A stretch of DNA of 64,000 nucleotides, taken from contig NZ_JACESV010000002.1 of the NCBI RefSeq assembly GCF_013911645.1, positions 992,001 to 1,056,000 on the forward strand, written 5' to 3'. Positions 17,951 to 27,149 of this stretch are shown here, piece after piece; positions within the stretch are counted from its first letter, which is position 1, and every line of letters starts with the position of its first letter. The translations under genes and the position numbers were made by a program. The stretch comes from Allomuricauda sp. Its GTDB lineage: Bacteria > Bacteroidota > Bacteroidia > Flavobacteriales > Flavobacteriaceae. The notes under the pieces were generated by a model. It was not told the DNA's origin and did no database searches. It was given only the letters and a program-made list of their open reading frames with translations.

Positions 17951-18670
17951 ATGACCGAAACCAATTCAAAACCAGTAAGTAAGACAAAGACCGTGGTTGT
18001 TTTTATAGCGACCATCATTTTGGGATACCTTCTTTTTATAATCCCAGATGTATTTTTTGGGGTCACCAAATTAAATGGAGGTAAAATCGGCATCAACTTG
18101 CTTTATATAGCCCTTTTTCAATTGATATCGGTTGCGGCCCTGCTCTATGCCTCTCTCAAAATCCTAAAGAAAAAATTCAGCGATATTGGCCTTAGGTTCG
18201 AAAATTTGGGAACCGACATGCTTCTGGGCCTTCTGTTTGGTGGTCTGTGGACCATTCTTCAATTTGTCTTCATCATTCCCAACACAGGTGGGATAAACCG
18301 CCCGGACATTTATGGCATGTCGGAAATGTATGATGGCACTCTGGTCGGAACCCTATCTTTTGTGGCTTTGGGCGTGATCGGTGGCGGAATCACCGAAGAA
18401 CTTTTTAACCGGGGATATTTCATCAATGTGCTTAAGGAAACCTTCAAGAACCCAAAAACGGGGCTATGGTTTTCAGCAATTCTATCCATTCTGATTTTTG
18501 CGTTGGGGCACATGCCCGTCAGTGCATTGGATTGGTTCGATATTTTGGTGCCCACGATACTATACACAGTATTGTTTATTTGGACCAAACGCCTTACGGC
18601 TTCCATAGTGGCCCATGGTATCTATAATATGTCGGCCATTATTTTAACGTATTATATGTATTTTGTTTAG
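17951..18670 (+). CDS. CPBP family intramembrane metalloprotease
   Basis: A 239-aa protein with about seven membrane segments. The family motifs are all visible: EExxxR as EELFNR (Glu149, Glu150, Arg154), FxxxH as FALGH, and HGxxN as HGIYN near the end. Members are Abi/CAAX-type proteases or self-immunity proteins. It is 21 bp behind the amidohydrolase and probably co-transcribed with it. Confidence 0.92.
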   Translation: MTETNSKPVSKTKTVVVFIATIILGYLLFIIPDVFFGVTKLNGGKIGINLLYIALFQLISVAALLYASLKILKKKFSDIGLRFENLGTDMLLGLLFGGLWTILQFVFIIPNTGGINRPDIYGMSEMYDGTLVGTLSFVALGVIGGGITEELFNRGYFINVLKETFKNPKTGLWFSAILSILIFALGHMPVSALDWFDILVPTILYTVLFIWTKRLTASIVAHGIYNMSAIILTYYMYFV

Positions 18671-18804
18671 GAATCAATGTCAACAAATTGATGGAGAACA
18701 TGACCATCACAAAGCTGTGAGTTTCAAGGAATCACTAACCGACCCAATTTATGTGCAGGAGGACAGCTATTACAAAAACTACGCCCAACCATCAAACACT
18801 CACT

Positions 18805-20508
18805 ATGACCAAAAAACTTTTTATTGTACCATTACTGGCAATACTGTTCTCTTTTTGTTCCCCAAAAAAGTCAACATTTGAAACAGATGAACTCATTGGG
18901 GTATGGTCTGGATTATTGTTTCAAACTGAATCAAAGTACGATTCCTTAATCTTGTCACCCGCAAATGGTCCAGATGAGGCCCGCTTATATTCAAAGGGCA
19001 AGGAAACCGTACACCATATCATCAAAAAAGGAGTAAACTTAAATTTCAAGGATTCTTCAGGTTTCCGTTTTGATGCTTTTCTGACCCATAATGAAAAAAC
19101 TTTGCATGGCGTACTTACCCATGACCTATGGGCACAAAGCCTCAATTTTCAAAAAAAGGGGAAGCAATGGATTGCCAAGATCCGTAAACCGGAAATAATT
19201 GACACTGATTACCTTGTTTATTTGGAGTTTTACAAAGATTCCACAGGCACGATACAGGCCAATATTCAAAGCAATAAGGAAAATAGGGAGCTGCATTTTA
19301 CCATTGATGAGGTTTTGATCAATGGAAACCATATCGACTACAACATTACGAACGACCGTTTCGGGATTTCGGCTGTGTACGATACGGAGAAAAAGAATAT
19401 GGCCCTTACGTATGGCAATGCCGGGGGGAAAAGGGAAATACAGTTGAAAAAGCTCAACGATGATCAACTGGAAGGCTATTTGCCAAGGTCACCAAACGAA
19501 AAGTACCTGTACAACATTCCAGAAGCTCCCGACTCCACCATGCAAACGGCTTCATTGGAAGAGGTAGGCATCAACAGGTCGCTTTTGGGCCTTATGGACC
19601 CAGAGAACAACAAGACCCTGGAGCACATCCATAGTATTCTGATCACCAAGGATGGAAAACTTGTGTTTGAGGAATACTTTCATGGATATGACCGGGAGTA
19701 TCTTCATGATGTACGGTCCGCTTTTAAATCCATGGCCTCCCTGGCGGTGGGCAAGGCCATGATGAGCAACAATGGGCTACACGTTGAAAATGCCATTTTG
19801 GACTACTATCCTGAATACGACATCAATGATGTTCGGAAGAAAAACATCACCGTGCACCATTCCTTGACCATGAGTACGGGCATACAGTTGGAGGATGAAG
19901 ATAAGATGCAATGGGAACATGAAGATTGGGTGGGTCACAAACTCAACCTTCCCATGGCACATGAACCCGGACAGGTATACGAATACTCCTCTGGGGGCAG
20001 CAATCTATTGACGGGGGTCATTCAAAAATCGGCGGACACTTATCTTCCCCTCTTCATTTATGAGGAACTATTGTTGCCCATGGAAATAAATAAATTTCAA
20101 ATGCTGACATCGCCACAGGGGAGAGGATATTTGGCTGGCTCATTTTACATGCGGCCCATTGATTTTACCAAGTTTGGATTATTGATGCTGAACAAGGGAG
20201 AATGGAACGGGGAGCAACTGATTGCAGAATCCTGGATCGGAAAATCCACGACACCCCACATAAAAGGAAGTTGGCCCAAAAATTCAGATTATGGGTATCT
20301 GTGGAGATTATTGGAGCGTGAAGTAGGAGGAAAACGGATGAAAACCATTGAAGCTTGGGGCAATGGAGGCCAATTTCTCATCATAATTCCCGAAATTGAA
20401 ATGACCATCACCATAACAGGGGGCAACTATAATCTATTTCCGGACATGGAAGACCGTCCTTTTTCGATTTTGGACGAATACATATTGCCCGCTGTTCAAT
20501 TGGAATAG
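18805..20508 (+). CDS. Serine hydrolase, class C beta-lactamase fold
   Basis: About 567 aa from ATG 18805, which starts a lipoprotein signal (TKKLFIVPLLAILFSFC); an ATG at 18751 would hide it. Residues about 20-225 are a beta-rich domain of its own. Residues about 240-567 are the penicillin-binding/transpeptidase-like fold: SxxK as SAFK, Tyr-containing second motif YEYSSGGSN, and a third motif WGNGGQ in place of KTG. Such proteins are mostly esterases or D-aminopeptidases of the envelope, not drug-resistance enzymes. It lies 134 bp after the CPBP gene. Confidence 0.85.
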   Translation: MTKKLFIVPLLAILFSFCSPKKSTFETDELIGVWSGLLFQTESKYDSLILSPANGPDEARLYSKGKETVHHIIKKGVNLNFKDSSGFRFDAFLTHNEKTLHGVLTHDLWAQSLNFQKKGKQWIAKIRKPEIIDTDYLVYLEFYKDSTGTIQANIQSNKENRELHFTIDEVLINGNHIDYNITNDRFGISAVYDTEKKNMALTYGNAGGKREIQLKKLNDDQLEGYLPRSPNEKYLYNIPEAPDSTMQTASLEEVGINRSLLGLMDPENNKTLEHIHSILITKDGKLVFEEYFHGYDREYLHDVRSAFKSMASLAVGKAMMSNNGLHVENAILDYYPEYDINDVRKKNITVHHSLTMSTGIQLEDEDKMQWEHEDWVGHKLNLPMAHEPGQVYEYSSGGSNLLTGVIQKSADTYLPLFIYEELLLPMEINKFQMLTSPQGRGYLAGSFYMRPIDFTKFGLLMLNKGEWNGEQLIAESWIGKSTTPHIKGSWPKNSDYGYLWRLLEREVGGKRMKTIEAWGNGGQFLIIIPEIEMTITITGGNYNLFPDMEDRPFSILDEYILPAVQLE

Positions 20509-20547
20509 GCTTACATCATCGATCAAGACACCATCAAATCAAAAAAT

Positions 20548-21267
20548 ATGAAAAGACATCTTCCAACCATCAACTTCGCTTTTCTGATTGTTTTGACCTG
20601 CTTTTACTTTTATGACAGACAGGTCAAAAATGTGGAAACATTCAAAGAAATCCAGGCAGAAAGACTCAGCATAATTGATGCAGAGGAAAACTTGTACATT
20701 TCAATCAGTAACCCCGAAAAGCAAGCATTGGCCTCTACCCATGGTATTCCACATAACCCAGGCTCAAAAAGGGATTTGCCGGGAATCATATTTTTTAATC
20801 GTGTTGGGGATGAAGTAGGTGGTATCTATTATGATGGAACGGATGAAGAGAATTTTGCAGGCATCACCTTTGATCAACAAAAAAATGACCAAATAATGGC
20901 CATTATGAAAGACGAATACTTGGATGAAGGAGAGTGGAAAAGGTGGTATGGAATGTTCTTTAGGGAACGGTCCGATTCAATTCGGGTGGAAAAATTGTAC
21001 GAGCAATTTCTTGAACGGACAAAATCAATGACAAAAAAGGAAAAAGACGCTGAATATTTGAAATTCAAAAAACACCTGGACTCCGAAATCAATGTGTACA
21101 GAATGTTCCTGGGTCGTGAAGAAAACAAGAATACCGGTTTGTTTATTTATGATTCAAAAGGAAATGAACGGATCAAAATTTATGTAGATGAATTGGACCA
21201 TACCCGTTTCGAGATTTTTGATAAAAATGGAAATAATACAACCGCCGAAAGCTATCTAAACAACTAA
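20548..21267 (+). CDS. Membrane-anchored protein of unknown function
   Basis: A 239-aa protein with one N-terminal membrane segment (INFAFLIVLTCFYFYD) and a soluble, highly charged remainder facing the periplasm. It contains LPGIIFFNRVGDEVGGIYYD and, near the end, LFIYDSKGNERIKIYVDE, short beta-strand units that recur as FDKNGN. I do not recognise a named family. It starts 39 bp after the serine hydrolase on the same strand. Confidence 0.7.
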   Translation: MKRHLPTINFAFLIVLTCFYFYDRQVKNVETFKEIQAERLSIIDAEENLYISISNPEKQALASTHGIPHNPGSKRDLPGIIFFNRVGDEVGGIYYDGTDEENFAGITFDQQKNDQIMAIMKDEYLDEGEWKRWYGMFFRERSDSIRVEKLYEQFLERTKSMTKKEKDAEYLKFKKHLDSEINVYRMFLGREENKNTGLFIYDSKGNERIKIYVDELDHTRFEIFDKNGNNTTAESYLNN

Positions 21268-21325
21268 AAAACCAACATAATTAAACTGAGTCAAACCCAT
21301 TCAATATTGATTTAAGCAACTGGAC

Positions 21326-21787
21326 TTAGGCTATTGAAACATAAATATCAACCACTGCATCGTCCCAATTCTCACTTCTTTCATCATATACCTCAAAATC
21401 AAAACCAAATTTTCGTTCTATGTCAGCGTTCCATATTTTATTCCAAGCATCGATAATACACCCTGTCATTACACCTCTGGCCGTAACCTTTTGATATTTT
21501 TGGGAGGGGATTTTCAATGAATTTAAATTTTTGGGAGTTTCTACATTATCGTCCACTCTACATCCTATAAAATAGGAAAAAGGGGCCGCTTCATCTTTTT
21601 CGTAGTCAAAGTATACAGCGTATATTTCGTTGCCCAATCTATTTGGGATCAGGTCTATAATGTTTTCCTTTTCAAATTTTTGCCATAGGTTTCCACAATC
21701 CAGGTTTGATTGATTGTTTTTGTTGCTGGTTTTCTGTTCCAATCTTAAACCTACTAACCTAAAGCCAGCCTTACTTAATTTTTCCAT
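21326..21787 (-). CDS. GyrI-like effector-binding domain protein
   Basis: A 153-aa single-domain protein of the GyrI/AraC effector-binding fold: FRLVGLRLEQKTSN at the start, NEIYAVYFDYEKDEAAPFSY near residues 63-82, YQKVTARGVMTG near 105, and the closing FDFEVYDERS. There is no DNA-binding domain. Family members bind small hydrophobic ligands or inhibit gyrase. Convergent with the plus-strand gene ending at 21267. Confidence 0.85.
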   Translation of the reverse strand: MEKLSKAGFRLVGLRLEQKTSNKNNQSNLDCGNLWQKFEKENIIDLIPNRLGNEIYAVYFDYEKDEAAPFSYFIGCRVDDNVETPKNLNSLKIPSQKYQKVTARGVMTGCIIDAWNKIWNADIERKFGFDFEVYDERSENWDDAVVDIYVSIA

Positions 21788-21869
21788 AAACTTTTGTATT
21801 GTCCATATTCACCTTAACCAATAATGTTTTTGGCGTTTCATTATTCTTCCATTCAGGGGGTAATTCCAA

Positions 21870-22763
21870 TTACAGATATGTTTGCAACTTCTTTTTAAAG
21901 AAAGAGGCACTATCAGCAACGCTTTTCATGGGACTGTGGGCATAATTGCTACCTTGTTCCAAATAGTAAAATTCGAGCCCAGATTCTCTTGGGTCTGGAA
22001 GTATTTGAGAGTAATCAATGGAACCATTGCCCAACTCAGTATAATCCCCGGTGACTTTATCCATGTCCTTTATGTGCCACAGTACATATCGTCCAGGTTG
22101 ATGGCTGACCAGCTCTTTTGGAGTGTGTTTGGAGGAGCGGATCACCCAATACATGTCCATCTCAAGCTTAACAAGTGATGGGTCCGTTTCGTTCAGTATA
22201 ATGTCGAAACCGTTTTCACCATTGTGGTCCATAAACTCAAAACCATGATTGTGGTATGCGAACCCTAGTCCGGCCGAAGTGACCCATTCGGCTATCACAT
22301 TAAGTTTTTTGGCCAATAATTTGAAGTGGTCGATCGATCTTTGATCAGGATCCAGCCATGGCCATGTTATATACTTCATGCCTAATGTGTGGGCTCCATC
22401 TATACACTGGTCAACAAACCTTTTCAGTTTGTCTTCAGATTGGTTGAGATATGGAGAAAACCCGAAGTGTCCACTAGAGGCGGTAAGTTGAAAATCGTCC
22501 ATTATTTTTCGGAATTCAGAAGATTTATATCCATAAAACGTTCCTTTTTCATGGTCAAAACCAAAGGTTTCAAAGTCTTGATAGCCCATTTTTTTGACGG
22601 CGGTCAATGTAGCAATGGTATCTTTCATCATATCATCATGGATGGTATAGAGCTGTAGTCCCATTTTATATTTGGCCGCTCCAAACATTGAAAGGGCCGA
22701 CACGGGGAATACTGTTGTTGCACTGAGGGCAGCCGCCGACTTTATAAAATTTCTTCGTTCCAT
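21870..22763 (-). CDS. TIM-barrel sugar isomerase/epimerase-like protein
   Basis: About 297 aa from ATG 22763. That start begins with ERRNFIKSAAALSATTVFP, a Tat-like signal (RRxFIK); an in-frame ATG 108 nt upstream would bury it. The rest is the xylose-isomerase-like TIM barrel: MGLQLYTIHDDM, ITWPWLDPDQRS, GLGFAYHNHGFEF, VKLEMDMYWVIRS and YVLWHIKDMD, which carry the usual Glu/Asp/His metal ligands. The substrate is probably a sugar or sugar derivative. It is paired on the strand with the ThuA gene (171 bp upstream). Confidence 0.85.
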   Translation of the reverse strand: MERRNFIKSAAALSATTVFPVSALSMFGAAKYKMGLQLYTIHDDMMKDTIATLTAVKKMGYQDFETFGFDHEKGTFYGYKSSEFRKIMDDFQLTASSGHFGFSPYLNQSEDKLKRFVDQCIDGAHTLGMKYITWPWLDPDQRSIDHFKLLAKKLNVIAEWVTSAGLGFAYHNHGFEFMDHNGENGFDIILNETDPSLVKLEMDMYWVIRSSKHTPKELVSHQPGRYVLWHIKDMDKVTGDYTELGNGSIDYSQILPDPRESGLEFYYLEQGSNYAHSPMKSVADSASFFKKKLQTYL

Positions 22764-22934
22764 ATTTACATTGTGTTTAGTAATATATAAGTTATTTTGA
22801 AATATTCGATTTTGTGTTTTTTTGGTGCGATTCGTCATTTTCCGTGCTTGATCAAATACGGATATTTTCATTTAAAATAAAAAGCAGTTCAATGGCTGTT
22901 GAATAAAGACCATTTGGTTTGAATACATTCAACA

Positions 22935-23669
22935 TCAATCCAATTGCCCCGTTAACCATTTTACCCCATTGGTAAAAAGGGATTTGAACCCTTCGTTTTT
23001 TTGTGAGTATTTACCGTGGCCCAACGTTAGGCACATTACTCTGCCCTTGCCCCAATTGCGTGTCCACATTATGGGATGATATTCAGCTCTTGCAATGACC
23101 TCCAGGGAATCCGTGTTGAACTGTACCAAATAAAGTTCGTCCAAGGTTTTAAAATCTCCCAATTCCCTTACTATCGGGTGTTTGTATCCGTTATCTTCAC
23201 TTTCCCATCCATACCAATAATCCGAAGTATTGACGGTAAAGGTCTTTATGTCATCATGGTTGATGAACTTGCCTCCCATCATTTTGAGGTATTTGTCCGA
23301 ATTTAGGAAGGAAACCAAACCGGCATGAATGGCAAAATAGCTTTTCCCCGATTCTATAAACTTATAAAAAGCATTAAATTGTTCTTCTGTAGGTTCATGG
23401 AACAGCGAATTATTGATTATTACATCATAATGCTCCAAATTCCTTTCGTTAAGCTCGGATAGGTCCTTGGTGATTCTGACTTGGGCAAAATCACTGAGGT
23501 AGTCCACAAGGACGTCATTATAATGGCGGTGCGACCAATTGCTGTACATATGGTCTGGACCGGTTATTCCTACACCAGTAATCAGTAGGATGTTTAAATT
23601 TTTAACGTTTTGCCCCAAGCAGTTAAAGCTTATGGAGGCAAACAAAAGCAGGACCAATGCGTTTCTCAT
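22935..23669 (-). CDS. ThuA-domain secreted protein
   Basis: A 244-aa protein with a signal peptide (LVLLLFASISFNCLGQ) and a type-1 glutamine-amidotransferase-like fold of the ThuA (trehalose utilisation) family: LNILLITGVG, YDVIINNSLFHEPTEEQ, YFAIHAGL, and closing GKGRVMCLTLGHGK. ThuA proteins are common next to sugar isomerase/epimerase or oxidoreductase genes; here the neighbour is such an isomerase. The reaction is not settled for the family. Confidence 0.88.
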   Translation of the reverse strand: MRNALVLLLFASISFNCLGQNVKNLNILLITGVGITGPDHMYSNWSHRHYNDVLVDYLSDFAQVRITKDLSELNERNLEHYDVIINNSLFHEPTEEQFNAFYKFIESGKSYFAIHAGLVSFLNSDKYLKMMGGKFINHDDIKTFTVNTSDYWYGWESEDNGYKHPIVRELGDFKTLDELYLVQFNTDSLEVIARAEYHPIMWTRNWGKGRVMCLTLGHGKYSQKNEGFKSLFTNGVKWLTGQLD

Positions 23670-23713
23670 ACCACAATTTGTTTAAATTGAAATAATTGGG
23701 TTGTAAAACTACC

Positions 23714-24568
23714 TCAGTCAGAAAACAATGGATTGTAAAAAAACGAACGCCCTTTGTGATCAATAAAATATTTGTTCATCGGTCGGTTCTCGTGAAAAAA
23801 GAGAGAGGGTGTTGTATTGGTAAAATGCTTGAAATCTTTTATAAAATGTGCTTGGTCAAAATAGCCAAACCTATGTGCCGTTTCCGTAAAGTTGATATAT
23901 GGGGTTTCACTAAAATGTTTTAGAACCTTTTGAAACCTGACCACTCTTTGATAAAACTTGGGGCTAAACCCAATCTTTTCCATAAATATCCTTTGGAGGT
24001 ACCTGTGGCTAATTCCACATTGTCTTACCAATTCATCCCAATTGGGGTTATTGGGGTTTCTTAGGACAAATTTGACCGCATGCTCTGAAATCTCATCTTT
24101 TAGCCCCAAATCATTTTCAAACAGCTTTGATGTGAGAAAAGCGTCCACGCCTTCAATTAAACGTTGAATTTTACCGTCGATTAAACAGTCTCCTACGAAT
24201 TGCCCAAAATCTTTTGCAAACAAATAGTCTGAGGATAAGGTTAGGTCGTTCAGTTCATTAAGCGGGATGTTTGAAAACCTTGAAAAACCATGGGCATAGA
24301 AGCGGATACAAAATGTTTTGCCCATACCACCGACTTTAAGCCTATAGGGCTTGGTCATTTGACCAATAATCTCGGTCCAAGGCTCTTTGTTCAATGTGCC
24401 GTCAGTTCCAATTCTATTGACATCTAATTCAATACTGAATACGACTTTAACACATCCATTGGGGTAAAAATCGTCCACTATAGGTTCTTGGTAAGCATCG
24501 TCGAGATACCAATAGCATTGTACGTAGTTCCTTAATGCTTTGGATGGCGCGTATTCAATAAATGCCAC
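23714..24568 (-). CDS. AraC family transcription regulator
   Basis: A 284-aa regulator. Residues 1-150 are an N-terminal sensing domain of the DUF6597 type (LRNYVQCYWYLDD, DDFYPNGCVKVVFS). Residues about 170-275 carry two HTH motifs: WDELVRQCGISHRYLQRIF with FSPKFYQRVVRFQKVL, and FTETAHRFGYFDQAHFIKDF. The start codon is GTG at 24568. It may control the ThuA/isomerase genes downstream, but no operator was identified. Confidence 0.9.
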   Translation of the reverse strand: MAFIEYAPSKALRNYVQCYWYLDDAYQEPIVDDFYPNGCVKVVFSIELDVNRIGTDGTLNKEPWTEIIGQMTKPYRLKVGGMGKTFCIRFYAHGFSRFSNIPLNELNDLTLSSDYLFAKDFGQFVGDCLIDGKIQRLIEGVDAFLTSKLFENDLGLKDEISEHAVKFVLRNPNNPNWDELVRQCGISHRYLQRIFMEKIGFSPKFYQRVVRFQKVLKHFSETPYINFTETAHRFGYFDQAHFIKDFKHFTNTTPSLFFHENRPMNKYFIDHKGRSFFYNPLFSD

Positions 24569-24601
24569 TAGTGAAGTATTTGTTTAAAAAATGAAACAAT
24601 T

Positions 24602-24609
24602 CAAATTTA
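24602..24609 (-). promoter_or_regulatory. Candidate -7 box for the AraC gene
   Basis: TAAATTTG on the minus strand matches TAnnTTTG 34 nt before the GTG start. No good -33 TTG was seen. Confidence 0.4.
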
Positions 24610-24715
24610 AGTTTTTTAGCGTAAAGGGTAGGAATCTTGACAGGATCGATTTTCAATATTTATTATGAAACCCACTCTTTTTTGCCCATCCAAAATTCTA
24701 AGTTATCGGACCTGC

Positions 24716-24760
24716 ACAAAAACCCAAAAACAGAAAAGGGATTAAAATGGGTCTTTTTTT
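24716..24760 (-). terminator. Possible terminator of the DoxDA operon
   Basis: On the minus strand ACCCA and TGGGT pair across a loop of about 20 nt and are followed by five T, about 65 nt past the DoxDA stop. The stem is short and the loop long. Confidence 0.3.
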
Positions 24761-24823
24761 CTGTGTTCAAGGACTTTCGCGCCTGTCCGCTGTAGGAGGA
24801 ACGGTAACCAATGTCTGGTTTTG

Positions 24824-25840
24824 TTATTTTTTGATCGGATGTGTCCAATTTGCACCACTTATATCTGTAATTTTAAGCGTGTATTTGCCACTTTCCAAGT
24901 TTAATAAAGATTCATTGTCCAAGTTTAATTTTGCTTTAGCTCCCAGGGGTACAATCAAGCTATGTTTTCCCGGTTTAATTTTGGCAATATAATAATTATC
25001 GATATCCTCCTGATGTAACTCAACAAGGTCTTCTTGTGAATATTTAACAATGGTATTATTTTTTTCATCCATTAATTCAATGGCTATTACCCAAGAGCCG
25101 TAAACGTCAACACCCTCTGTTCTGAATACATCAAATGATAGTGTGGATTTTTCAATTTTACCACCTGTAATTTCAAGTTTTGGTTTAACAGACTTATTAT
25201 GAAGAGTACCCCACAATCCACCGTGAAATACTTGATTGGTCATTAAGGTCATTCCAAGAACAAACAATGACCCGATTAGTACCACTTTAGGAAAAATACT
25301 TTCCTTAATCGGAATGTTGCCTGAGCCGAGCCAGGCAAACCATTTCTTTTTGGATATTGAAAAATTATTGATAATCAGGTAGTTGTCCAAAGAATATTTT
25401 CCACTTCCTGTTAAGAACAGAACAAATCCTGTAGCTATTCCTAAAACGCCTATTTGCCATTCATCAAGACAGGTTGTGCCAATCCATCCAGAACCTAGAA
25501 GTATGCCCATTGCCAGACCAAAAACGCCAATACTCATTAACCTCGTAAATAACCCTAAAATGATGAATAGTCCAACAATACCTTCTATTATTGTAAAGGC
25601 AACCATATTTATCCATAGTATGTCCGGATTTTCCACTAAATATTGAATTATCGGTTTTATACCAAGTGCGTTAGGTAAAAAATGATTGAATTTTTCTCCG
25701 ATATAACCTGCTGCTTCCGGGTCTAATTTGTCAGCTAGTATTGTTCTTCTCCAAAAGGCAGAAAAATAAGTCCACCCTATAACCAACCTAACCGCCAAGG
25801 CTAAGAATCCGGCATCATTTTTTATATTTGGATTTTTCAT
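24824..25840 (-). CDS. DoxD-DoxA fusion, thiosulfate:quinone oxidoreductase type
   Basis: A 338-aa protein. Residues 1-160 are a DoxX/DoxD membrane domain with four segments (LAVRLVIGWTYFSAFWRR, IIEGIVGLFIILGLFTR, FGLAMGILLGSGWIGTTC). After a fifth segment near residues 190-205, residues about 210-338 resemble DoxA (LEITGGKIEKSTLSFDVFR, VYGSWVIAIELMD, GKYTLKITDISGANW). DoxD and DoxA are the two subunits of archaeal thiosulfate:quinone oxidoreductase; fused forms occur in Bacteroidota. It would pass electrons from thiosulfate, giving tetrathionate, to quinone. Last gene of a four-gene operon with DsrE and DoxX proteins. Activity is inferred from the family. Confidence 0.75.
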   Translation of the reverse strand: MKNPNIKNDAGFLALAVRLVIGWTYFSAFWRRTILADKLDPEAAGYIGEKFNHFLPNALGIKPIIQYLVENPDILWINMVAFTIIEGIVGLFIILGLFTRLMSIGVFGLAMGILLGSGWIGTTCLDEWQIGVLGIATGFVLFLTGSGKYSLDNYLIINNFSISKKKWFAWLGSGNIPIKESIFPKVVLIGSLFVLGMTLMTNQVFHGGLWGTLHNKSVKPKLEITGGKIEKSTLSFDVFRTEGVDVYGSWVIAIELMDEKNNTIVKYSQEDLVELHQEDIDNYYIAKIKPGKHSLIVPLGAKAKLNLDNESLLNLESGKYTLKITDISGANWTHPIKK

Positions 25841-25846
25841 TGCTTG

Positions 25847-26263
25847 TTATATAGTTAAAGTAGTAAACCCATTTTTAGTAAGTTGTAACCCGTCTAGGAT
25901 TCCATTTTCCGTTACTTCTATGGACTTAGGTATATCATTAGGGTCTATTCCAAACTTTTTTAATGACAGCCCACATACGAAGACCTTCAAGTTTTGTTCT
26001 TTTGCCAGTTTAGTGAGCGAAACGAATTCATTGTTTTTTGAAATGTCCTGAACCGTTTTACCGCAAAAAATCACATAGAACTCGCCATAATTGTTGCCAT
26101 CTTGCTTTGTCAGTTCGGTTGCTGTCAGCATTACAGGTTTGAGTTGTTGTATGTTCTTTGAAAGTACCAAATAATTACTCTTTTCATGGTTAACTGTTTG
26201 TGCTTGGGCAGTTCCTATTGCGAAAAGGAACATTAGCATTGCGATTATTGATATATTTTTCAT
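25847..26263 (-). CDS. Exported DsrE-like protein
   Basis: A 138-aa protein with a signal peptide (IIAMLMFLFAIGTAQAQ) followed by a DsrE/DsrF-like fold: NYGEFYVIFCGKTVQD near residues 78-93 and VFVCGLSLKKFGI near 114-126, each with a Cys in the position used by sulfur carriers of the family. It is probably a periplasmic sulfur or thiol handler. It lies 6 bp before the DoxDA gene and 7 bp after the DoxX gene, so the three are read together. Confidence 0.8.
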   Translation of the reverse strand: MKNISIIAMLMFLFAIGTAQAQTVNHEKSNYLVLSKNIQQLKPVMLTATELTKQDGNNYGEFYVIFCGKTVQDISKNNEFVSLTKLAKEQNLKVFVCGLSLKKFGIDPNDIPKSIEVTENGILDGLQLTKNGFTTLTI

Positions 26264-26270
26264 TGGTTTT

Positions 26271-26669
26271 TTACTTTTTGTTTGAATTCATGCTGAAAAA
26301 AATAAGACCTCCCAGAATGGCAATGTTCTTGAACAAAGGTCCTAAAGTGGCCGTTTGACCAACTTGTATGGTTAACGTGATAGGTATCAAAACGGTAATT
26401 AAAATTATAGCCGAAATTCTTGTTTTAAAGCCTGCCAATAATGCTATGCCAGCAATTAGCATAGCAATTCCTGAAAGTATGACTGCAATTTCAGGTGTTC
26501 CCAATATATTGGCCATAAATCCGAAATGGGCACTTTCTATTCTTTTGACTGTTTGTTCCAGTTTAAAGAAATGGCTCGTGCTGGCCACTATAAAAATTAA
26601 GCTAAGCATGATGCGAAGTATGGCCACGGACAAGTAGCTTACTTCAAGTTTTTTCTCTTGAATTTTCAT
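26271..26669 (-). CDS. DoxX family membrane protein
   Basis: A 132-aa protein with four membrane segments of the DoxX/MauE type: VAILRIMLSLIFIVASTSHF, a second at about residues 60-80 (IAVILSGIAMLIAGIALLAG), a third (ILITVLIPITLTIQVG) and a C-terminal one. Its role in the operon may be electron transfer to quinone or thiol-redox support, but this is inferred. Positioned between the small membrane protein and the exported DsrE protein. Confidence 0.85.
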   Translation of the reverse strand: MKIQEKKLEVSYLSVAILRIMLSLIFIVASTSHFFKLEQTVKRIESAHFGFMANILGTPEIAVILSGIAMLIAGIALLAGFKTRISAIILITVLIPITLTIQVGQTATLGPLFKNIAILGGLIFFSMNSNKK

Positions 26670-26737
26670 TGATAGATATAGGTAATTGATTATTGAATAC
26701 AGTTGACGAACTGTTTGGTTTTAAATGAAATAATCAA

Positions 26738-27115
26738 TTACGAATAGACCTGAATGTTTTGATATAAAATGTAAAGGGGTATGGAAGGAAATAGCCTTGA
26801 TTTCCTGATTTGAAGAGTATTGTTGGTTTTAAATTGAATTGGAAGCTGAAAAGTGAATAACTGTCCATCAACAAAGTTGTCAAGTGCTTTTTTAACCGAT
26901 CTTGAAGACGAATGGTCAATCTCGGAAACATCAAAAGCCACACAATTTGTAGTCGAAATTGTGGTTTGACTTTTATTTAAGGCCTCGGTTTGAGGTACAT
27001 CCAATTCAGCCTGAACAAAATTCCTGACCTTACAGGGCGAAAGCAAAAGCAGCAATACCAGTCCAAATAGGGAAAGGATTGTTTTGTTTTTCTTTATGCC
27101 TAGCTTTTCTTTCAT
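26738..27115 (-). CDS. Small membrane protein of the DoxX-DsrE operon
   Basis: About 125 aa from ATG 27115; a TTG at 27133 opens the same frame but is less likely. One N-terminal membrane helix (ILSLFGLVLLLLLSPC) is followed by the block KVRNFVQAELDVPQTEALN and a Ser/Thr-rich stretch, then a basic tail. I recall similar unnamed flavobacterial proteins but cannot give a family. It is the first gene of the operon that continues with DoxX, DsrE and DoxDA, which suggests a part in sulfur redox chemistry. Confidence 0.6.
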   Translation of the reverse strand: MKEKLGIKKNKTILSLFGLVLLLLLSPCKVRNFVQAELDVPQTEALNKSQTTISTTNCVAFDVSEIDHSSSRSVKKALDNFVDGQLFTFQLPIQFKTNNTLQIRKSRLFPSIPLYILYQNIQVYS

Positions 27116-27121
27116 TTTTTG

Positions 27122-27149
27122 CAAATCTAGCAATAACGATTTTATTGCT
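27122..27149 (-). promoter_or_regulatory. Promoter box with palindrome, Dox operon
   Basis: On the minus strand TAGATTTG (27129-27122) matches TAnnTTTG. Directly upstream AGCAATAA and TTATTGCT form a perfect 8-bp inverted repeat with a 5-nt spacer (27129-27149) that overlaps the promoter and could hold a repressor. The box is so close to the ATG at 27115 that the transcript would be almost leaderless. Confidence 0.45.

Noticed and set aside
24663-24848. A 61-codon minus-strand frame after the DoxDA gene
   Set aside because: It overlaps the end of DoxDA and has no recognisable feature.
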